Source of the DNA: Acidobacteriaceae bacterium
Lineage (GTDB): Bacteria > Acidobacteriota > Terriglobia > Terriglobales > Acidobacteriaceae
Assembly (NCBI GenBank): GCA_027306745.1
Contig: DAHUZD010000048.1
Coordinates: 1 to 6,398, forward strand
DNA: 6,398 nucleotides
Direction: 5' to 3'
Shown in pieces: positions 1 through 5,041 of the stretch; within the stretch, counting starts at the first letter, position 1, and every line of letters begins with the position of its first letter. The notes below the pieces were generated by a model. It saw only the letters and a list, made by a program, of their open reading frames with translations, did no database searches and was not told the origin of the DNA. A program made the translations under genes and the position numbers.

Positions 1-703
1 GCAGCGTTGTTGGCGAGGAAAAATTCGATCCCATGCGGCAACTGCGATTGCACTGGCCAACGTAATGGCAGGCTGGCCTGCCATTGCGCGGACGTGTCAG
101 CACGGCCAGCCGCGATGGAATACACGGAATGCGCAATTGGCCGCAGCTCTTCTGCACCAATTTTTCGTAGCAGCGCGGCTCCGGCGGTGGCAGAAATTTT
201 CCGTCGGGAAGATTCTCCATGCCCTCCGCAGAACCAAAGACGCCAATCAGCTCTTCCACCTTGTCGTAATACGGCGCGAGTTCCTCATACGAAATCGGCC
301 AATCGAATCCTTTGCCATCTCGGCTGTACGGTTTGAAGTCGTATGGGCCAAAGCGCAGAGCCACGCGCCCCCAGGCGTTGGTGCGTCCGCCCAACATGCG
401 GGAGCGGAACCACATCCAATCGCTGCCCGGAGCGTTGGCGTAAGGTTCTCCCGAAATTTGCCAGCCGCCAACTACGGCCTCAAAGCCGCCAAAAGGTTGC
501 GTGGCGCAGGCCCCAGCGTGGTGCGGAGCATTGTAGGTCCACTCCAGCCATTTGGAGTCGCGCGCGGTGTCATACCATCCGCCCGCTTCCAGCAGCAGAC
601 ATTTGGCGCCCGCGCGCGTCAGGTTGTAGGCCATCATGCCGCCGCCTGCACCGGAGCCAACAATGATTGCGTCATACTGCTGACTGCTATCCGCGCCGTT
701 CAT
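1..703 (-). CDS. GMC-family flavin oxidoreductase, N-terminal part (C-terminus beyond window)
   Basis: Probable FAD-dependent glucose-methanol-choline (GMC) oxidoreductase that oxidises an alcohol or sugar-type substrate; the substrate cannot be read from the sequence. The visible 234 residues open almost at once with a Rossmann FAD-binding motif, GSGAGGG (residues 16-22), followed by LLLEAGG, whose Glu would contact the FAD ribose. The block LGGRTNAWGR (104-113) then LRFGPYDF is the second GMC signature; relatives as I remember them usually have His where this one has Ala. A Cys-containing segment, CHYVGQCNRSC (212-222), follows. The family usually runs to about 550-600 residues, so more than half is missing at the left edge. 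There is no signal peptide, so export, if any, would need a partner such as a Tat-signal small subunit. The start chosen is the ATG at 703, 7 nt after a GGAGG; the adjacent ATG at 706 is also possible. It overlaps the stop of the upstream binding-protein gene, implying translational coupling. Confidence 0.9.
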   Translation of the reverse strand, partial: MNGADSSQQYDAIIVGSGAGGGMMAYNLTRAGAKCLLLEAGGWYDTARDSKWLEWTYNAPHHAGACATQPFGGFEAVVGGWQISGEPYANAPGSDWMWFRSRMLGGRTNAWGRVALRFGPYDFKPYSRDGKGFDWPISYEELAPYYDKVEELIGVFGSAEGMENLPDGKFLPPPEPRCYEKLVQKSCGQLRIPCIPSRLAVLTRPRNGRPACHYVGQCNRSCRMGSNFSSPTTL

Positions 704-3285
704 CATTGCGCCTCCCGGCTGGCTGCGGCCAACTCCGGCTGCGCCTCAGCCGATTGCAAGTGAATCGGACTGACTGTAACTGGCGAGCGATTGTTGCCCT
801 CGTTGTCAAAGGAAATTTCTCCAGATACACCCCTGTAGTTTTGGATGCGCTCCAATTGATCGCGCAGCCGCGTCCGATTCGCACCCGATCGCTGTACTGA
901 GCGCACGATCAAGCAAACGGCATCGTAGATCTGCTCCGCCGCCGCGTTGGGTGCTGCGCCTGTCTGCTGGCGAAAGCGCAGCGCGAAGGATTTCTGCAAC
1001 GGATTGCGCACTGGGCTACTCACCGTCCAAAGTTGCGGCGTGGCGGGAGAAATTTGCAACGATACACTCTCCACACCCACCGAATTCATCTTCGGCCCTC
1101 GCACCAGAATGCCCTGTGCTGCCTCCTGCGAAAGGTCCATGACGGCCTCCGGCTGCTGCCGTTGCAGCACCTGTAGCAACGCACTGGTGTTTTGCGGATG
1201 CGTCCAGAGCAAAATGGTCTGCGGCGCATCCGCCTGCACCTGTTTCATTAGATACAAATACGCAGGCTGCATAGGATCGAATGTCAGCACTTGCGGAGCA
1301 GGCATATTAAGGCTCTGTGCAGCCTGCTGCACGGCAGCCATCGCTGCCCGCCCGTCATGATCGTGCTGTGTGATCAGAACCATACGATGCGGATCGCCCG
1401 AGGCCTGCACACGCCGCAAAAATTCCCGCGCCTGCTGCGCATCGCTGGGTCCCATGCGAAAGACCCAGGGAATGTTGATCTCCGTCGCCGTTGCATCGGA
1501 CGAGAGCATCAGCAGCGGTACTCCCATGCGGTTCACCACCTGCTCGCCCATGTGGGCCGCATCGCCGCTTTCGGATGTGATGATGGCGATCGACTGATCC
1601 TGAAGAACCAGATGCAACAGTGAATCGGAGATGTGTGCCCACGATGGCCCGCTCTCGTCCTGCACCGCCAGCGTAATGCGATGGCCGGGCAGTGCGGCAT
1701 CTGCGCCAGAGTCGCGCAGGGCCATCCGAGCCGCGGCCAACATCGCTGCGCCTTCGTTGGCGCGCGCGCCATGCAGCGGAGCCAGGATGCCGATGGTAAT
1801 CTCCTTGCCTGTGAGATCAGCGCTGCGCTCACGCCCTGGCCCAGAATACAAGGCACCCTGCTCCCCAATGCTGGCGTACGGCGCGACGTCCGTGCGCAGA
1901 CGCGGACGCAAAGTTGCTGTCGCCGGCTTTTGTGAATTCACTTTCCAATCTGTACGCCGTTCCGGCCAGTAGACGAATTTTCCATTCCGCACTTGCGCAA
2001 AGGTGACGGGAGTAATGTTGTTCAACGCATAGTCAAAAAACGCTGTTCCACTCACGCCTGCGTATGGCTTCATCTCATACGCGCGCAGCGCATCCATAAT
2101 GCGCCCGCGATTCAGCCCTGCCTGCTCAATCGCGCCCAGAAGAATGTTCATGCCATCGAATGCGTAGGCCGCATACGCGTCTGGCTCTTCATGGAAGCGT
2201 GCAGCGTACCGTTTCTGAAAACTCTGCCATGCTGGATCCGCGCGGGTTGGGTCAAGCGGAGAGATCGCCACCAACCCCTCTGCCGCGGCTCCGGCAATCT
2301 GCACTACCTGCGGATACGCAACACGGCTGCTGGCGAAAACTGGCTGCTTCATGCCCAACGCGCGCATTTGTTTCAGCAACAAGCCTGCCTGCCGTGCGTC
2401 GGCCCAGATCACGACGCCATCCAGGTCCGCATTTTTTAGCACCTGCACTTGCACGGAGAAATCCGTGTCAGATGGCAAAAACTTCTGCACCACTGGCGGC
2501 TGATGCCCCATGCGCCGCGCTGTCTCAAAAAAAATATGGTCGCCTTCGCGTCCATAGCGATTGTTCACCTGCAACAGGCCGACATTTTTCAACTGGAGCT
2601 GATTGAAGATGTAGTCGGCCAACGCGTAGCCCTGCTGCCGGTCATCAGGAAAATCATGCAGCAGCCAGGGTATGCGCGTCTCGGTCACCGTAGGGTCATT
2701 CGTGGCCGTGTCGAGGATTGGAATCTCCAGCTTCAACGCCGCGCGAAGTTCAATGTGCGTCGATGAGGAGTCGACGGAGCCGAACATGGCCCAATCTTTC
2801 TCGCGCACACGCATATCCACAATCGCCATGGATGATGCGCCCCACAGCGGTAGATCGTCGTGCACGCGCAGGGCGAAGGGCTTGCCGTGGTAGCCGCCAC
2901 GCGCATTGGCTTCGTCGATGGCCATCTGTGCCCCATGCAGCATGGGTATGCCGTACTGCGAATCGTAGTTGCTCGCATCGAGTGGACCAAGAAATCCAAT
3001 GTCAATGCTTTTCAACTGGGACATATCGCCATCCGGCGCGGAGCACGCTGCGCCATCGTAAGCCAAAGTTCGCGTATCCATGTACCACTGCTGGTATGGT
3101 TTGCGGAAGCGGTGGAAAGGCTCCGCCTGCATCGGCATATTGGCGTACGTGCCGCTGGTTGCCGGAGTTGTTGCATCCGCTGCGGGCTGATTGGCCTGCG
3201 CTGCCGCCAGCCCGCAAAACAATGCTGCGGCTAGAAAAAAAACAGTGGACGCAAGCTTTCTCGACGGTCGAACTCGCATGTGCAT
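703..3285 (-). CDS. Exported tandem type I periplasmic-binding protein (two LivK-like domains)
   Basis: A secreted protein of 860 residues made of two consecutive solute-binding domains of the branched-chain amino acid ABC receptor type (Peripla_BP_6-like). Residues 1-31 form a signal peptide: a basic start (RVRPSRK), a hydrophobic stretch (STVFFLAAALFCGLAAA) and cleavage probably after AQA. Domain 1 spans about 93-438 and begins DIGFLGPLD; domain 2 spans about 494-842 and begins ITIGILAPLHGA. Both carry matching landmarks in the same order, including IPW (205-207 and 605-607) and GVSG with a following FD and PVT (from 410 and from 819). Usual LivK-like receptors are about 370-400 residues with one domain. 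The ATG at 3285 was preferred to the one at 3312 because AAGAGGA lies 9 nt upstream and the signal peptide then starts normally. No permease or ATPase gene is in view, so the role may be ligand sensing, scaffolding or delivery to a redox enzyme rather than import. The ligand is unknown. Confidence 0.88.
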   Translation of the reverse strand: MHMRVRPSRKLASTVFFLAAALFCGLAAAQANQPAADATTPATSGTYANMPMQAEPFHRFRKPYQQWYMDTRTLAYDGAACSAPDGDMSQLKSIDIGFLGPLDASNYDSQYGIPMLHGAQMAIDEANARGGYHGKPFALRVHDDLPLWGASSMAIVDMRVREKDWAMFGSVDSSSTHIELRAALKLEIPILDTATNDPTVTETRIPWLLHDFPDDRQQGYALADYIFNQLQLKNVGLLQVNNRYGREGDHIFFETARRMGHQPPVVQKFLPSDTDFSVQVQVLKNADLDGVVIWADARQAGLLLKQMRALGMKQPVFASSRVAYPQVVQIAGAAAEGLVAISPLDPTRADPAWQSFQKRYAARFHEEPDAYAAYAFDGMNILLGAIEQAGLNRGRIMDALRAYEMKPYAGVSGTAFFDYALNNITPVTFAQVRNGKFVYWPERRTDWKVNSQKPATATLRPRLRTDVAPYASIGEQGALYSGPGRERSADLTGKEITIGILAPLHGARANEGAAMLAAARMALRDSGADAALPGHRITLAVQDESGPSWAHISDSLLHLVLQDQSIAIITSESGDAAHMGEQVVNRMGVPLLMLSSDATATEINIPWVFRMGPSDAQQAREFLRRVQASGDPHRMVLITQHDHDGRAAMAAVQQAAQSLNMPAPQVLTFDPMQPAYLYLMKQVQADAPQTILLWTHPQNTSALLQVLQRQQPEAVMDLSQEAAQGILVRGPKMNSVGVESVSLQISPATPQLWTVSSPVRNPLQKSFALRFRQQTGAAPNAAAEQIYDAVCLIVRSVQRSGANRTRLRDQLERIQNYRGVSGEISFDNEGNNRSPVTVSPIHLQSAEAQPELAAASREAQ
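711..716 (-). promoter_or_regulatory. Ribosome binding site of the GMC oxidoreductase gene
   Basis: GGGAGG on the minus strand, 7 nt before the ATG at 703 and 4 nt before the ATG at 706. It lies inside the last codons of the upstream binding-protein gene. The two ATGs and the upstream TGA form the string ATGATGA, a classic stop-start coupling arrangement. The better spacing favours the second ATG. Confidence 0.7.
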
Positions 3286-3293
3286 GACGCAAA

Positions 3294-3300
3294 TCCTCTT
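3294..3300 (-). promoter_or_regulatory. Ribosome binding site deciding the start of the tandem binding-protein gene
   Basis: AAGAGGA on the minus strand, with its AGAGG core 9 nt before the ATG at 3285. The upstream in-frame ATG at 3312 is preceded only by a weak A-rich sequence, so this site moves the likely start 9 codons downstream. It sits in the 42-nt gap after the RidA-family gene, in which I see no convincing promoter or terminator. Confidence 0.55.
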
Positions 3301-3327
3301 CTGCTTCTGCATGGTTTTCTGCGCGTA

Positions 3328-3849
3328 CTATGCAAGGTTGCGCGTTGATGCTCCGGGCTTTTCTTCGGATTCGAAGATCGCCATTGCTTCCATCTCCACC
3401 AGCAGACTGGACCAGCAAAGCCGAGCTTGTATGCCTGTCGATGCGGGCAACACATCCAACCCCTGCTGGCGGAAAAATTCCGTGCGAATTTCGTTGAAGG
3501 CCTCGTAGTCGCGCTCAATATCGCGCAGATAACACGTCGTGCGCACAACATCCTTCCAGCTAGCTCCTTCGCTCTTCAGTAGCGCTGTGATGTTCTGGTA
3601 CGTACGCCAGGTCTGCGCCCGAAAATCTCCGGGATGCACGGTCTCTCCCTGGTCGCCCACACTGGCCGTGCCAGAGATCATCAGGATCGTCACGCCTTTA
3701 ATGTCCAGCCTCAGTCCACGCGAAAACGAAGATGGCTTCTGGTAGTTGTAGGCTTCATTCAACATTTGCGGTGCACTCATCGCCTTCTTAGCGACCGGTT
3801 TGTGCGCAGGTGCGGATGCGCCCGGAATTTCAATTACGCTTTGACTCAT
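3328..3849 (-). CDS. RidA/YjgF/UK114-family protein lacking the canonical arginine
   Basis: A 173-residue member of the Rid family. RidA itself hydrolyses reactive enamine/imine intermediates made by PLP enzymes, and family members usually form trimers. Family features visible are MISGTASVGDQG (about 57-68), the helix around TYQNITALLKSEGASWKDVV (83-102), TTCYLRD (104-110), and the closing PASTGIQ (135-141) and VEMEAMAI (151-158). In RidA the corresponding segment reads PAR, with the Arg that binds the substrate carboxylate; here it reads PAS, so deaminase activity of the RidA type is doubtful and the protein probably belongs to another Rid subgroup. About 40 extra N-terminal residues precede the domain, which is normally near 130 residues. 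No signal peptide is seen. The ATG at 3849 was chosen because AAGGAG lies 7 nt upstream; the longer frame to 3897 has no comparable site. It overlaps the end of the upstream propeller gene by 20 nt and is 42 nt from the next gene. Confidence 0.9.
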   Translation of the reverse strand: MSQSVIEIPGASAPAHKPVAKKAMSAPQMLNEAYNYQKPSSFSRGLRLDIKGVTILMISGTASVGDQGETVHPGDFRAQTWRTYQNITALLKSEGASWKDVVRTTCYLRDIERDYEAFNEIRTEFFRQQGLDVLPASTGIQARLCWSSLLVEMEAMAIFESEEKPGASTRNLA

Positions 3850-5014
3850 GGAACTTCTCCTTAGTTGTGGTTTCTGATTTCTGTTCGCGGATGCCATGGC
3901 TTAAACCCATTGCGGTGGCCACCCAAATGTCGTCGCCCTGAAATTCCAGGCTGAGGATGTAGCTGTGTGCAGGTGCGGTGGGCGTCTCCAATCTGCGTTG
4001 TTTTCCATCGGGAGCTGTGATCAAAATCTCTCCGTGACCAGTCTTTTTGTCGGGACGATAGGTTGTCCATGTGTTGGTTGCGTAGTCCAACTCGCTAAGT
4101 CCACCCTGTGTGCAGGCCCACACCTCATTGCCGCGCGCGCGCACGGCGTTGACAAAATTTGCGGCCAGACCACTGTCCTTTGTCAGGTAGTTATGCCATT
4201 GGCTGCCGTCATAACCACTCAACCCGAAGTAGGTTGAAGCCCAGAACATTTTTGTGTCTGCGTTGTAAACCACGCTGCTGACGATGTTGTGGATCAAGCC
4301 TTGATTGCGATAGAGCACAATCTCCATTTCGCCGTCGGGATCGGTGTACGGACGCCAAGTATGATGCGCCAGGTCATACGTGACAACGCCGCCGCCCCAT
4401 GCGCCGATGTAGACCTTCTCTGGCGTGACCGCGAGGGAGTACACCCACGGCTCATTGAACGGAGCATTCGTCTCGTTGAAGATCGACCAGCTACCATCGC
4501 GTGTGTCCAAGCGGCTGGCACCGGCGGCAGTTCCCAGCCAAACATATTCATCCTGCACGGCGGCAGCGTAAACCAAATCATTGGCAAGACCGCTGGACAT
4601 ACTGGTGTAGTTGCGAAATTGTCCGCCAGAGTAAACGCTGGCCCCACCAAAGGCCGCGATCCACACATCGCCGGATTTGTGATCGACGGCAATCCCCATG
4701 ACGACGTTGGAGACCAATCCATCCTTTGTTGTGAAGATTTTTTTGATGTGATCTTGCTCGATCAAAACCAGCCCGTGCTCGGTTCCTGCCCAGACGCGGT
4801 CGCCATCGACGGTGACGCAAAAAACTTCGCCCGGCGGAAATCCATTCGCCTGCGTGTAATTCACCCAGCGCGTGTACAGCGGCAACGTCTGCGCGCCCAG
4901 GCCAGCCGATGCCAGCAGAAACAAACCGGCGCATAGAAACACGCGCACAATCTCCCGCGCTGCATGGATTTTCTTTTCACATCTTCTCTTCATTGCTGTC
5001 TCGTGCGCATCCAT
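3830..5014 (-). CDS. Exported stand-alone beta-propeller with seven Reg_prop-like repeats
   Basis: A protein of 394 residues, predicted to be exported. The N-terminus has a long basic region (KRRCEKK) and a hydrophobic core (VRVFLCAGLFLLASAGLG), with cleavage probably near GAQT; no lipobox is evident. The rest is built from repeats ending in the pattern (V/I)W(x)(G/A)T..GL/GA, as in the two-component regulator propeller family: VWAGTEHGL (74), VWIAAFGGA (117), VWLGTAAGA (158), VYIGAWGGG (201), FWASTYFGL (257), VWACTQGGL (298) and IWVATAMGL (363). Seven copies suit a single closed seven-bladed propeller. Family members are often the sensor half of large hybrid histidine kinases with two such propellers; here no transmembrane, kinase or regulator domain follows. 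It may bind a ligand or scaffold its neighbours. Start choice is uncertain: the ATG at 5014 has AAAGGTGG upstream, while the ATG at 4993 gives a more typical signal peptide and a TTG at 5035 is possible. It lies 27 nt after the cytochrome gene and overlaps the RidA-family gene by 20 nt. Confidence 0.82.
   Translation of the reverse strand: MDAHETAMKRRCEKKIHAAREIVRVFLCAGLFLLASAGLGAQTLPLYTRWVNYTQANGFPPGEVFCVTVDGDRVWAGTEHGLVLIEQDHIKKIFTTKDGLVSNVVMGIAVDHKSGDVWIAAFGGASVYSGGQFRNYTSMSSGLANDLVYAAAVQDEYVWLGTAAGASRLDTRDGSWSIFNETNAPFNEPWVYSLAVTPEKVYIGAWGGGVVTYDLAHHTWRPYTDPDGEMEIVLYRNQGLIHNIVSSVVYNADTKMFWASTYFGLSGYDGSQWHNYLTKDSGLAANFVNAVRARGNEVWACTQGGLSELDYATNTWTTYRPDKKTGHGEILITAPDGKQRRLETPTAPAHSYILSLEFQGDDIWVATAMGLSHGIREQKSETTTKEKFHESKRN
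3857..3862 (-). promoter_or_regulatory. Ribosome binding site of the RidA-family gene
   Basis: AAGGAG on the minus strand, 7 nt before the ATG at 3849. It is the best Shine-Dalgarno match in the window and lies inside the coding end of the upstream propeller gene, so ribosomes finishing that gene would pass directly over it. It decides for the 3849 start over the in-frame upstream ATG at 3897. Confidence 0.8.
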
Positions 5015-5019
5015 CTTTG

Positions 5020-5027
5020 CCACCTTT
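5020..5027 (-). promoter_or_regulatory. Probable ribosome binding site of the propeller gene
   Basis: AAAGGTGG on the minus strand; its AAGG is 8 nt before the ATG at 5014. It lies in the short gap after the TAG stop (5044-5042) of the cytochrome gene. The alternative ATG at 4993 has only a weak purine stretch (CACGAGAC) before it. This is moderate support for 5014. Confidence 0.5.
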
Positions 5028-5041
5028 TCTTGCAACCACCA

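Noticed and set aside
65..763. Long plus-strand open frame of 232 codons
   Set aside because: It lies opposite the GMC gene, whose minus-strand frame carries clear family motifs. The plus-strand translation resembles no family and is rich in Arg, Ala and His, as expected of a complement-strand shadow.
1759..1770. Perfect 12-bp alternating palindrome GGCGCGCGCGCC, with a similar CG run near 4132-4142
   Set aside because: Both lie inside coding sequence and are explained by GC-rich codons; no repeat family or regulatory spacing is evident.
3235..3242. Run of eight A (T on the coding strand) in the signal-peptide region of the tandem binding protein, and another at 2527-2534; possible slippage sites
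   Set aside because: Both frames decode intact protein across the runs (Phe-Phe in the signal peptide; Phe and neighbours in domain 1). Eight-base runs alone are weak evidence for phase variation.
3286..3327. Possible internal promoter in the 42-nt gap before the tandem binding-protein gene
   Set aside because: I found no pair of -35 and -10 elements with acceptable spacing; only the ribosome binding site is convincing.
4289..4936. Plus-strand open frame of 215 codons opposite the propeller gene
   Set aside because: It is antisense to the repeat-containing propeller; no family resemblance is seen in its own translation.
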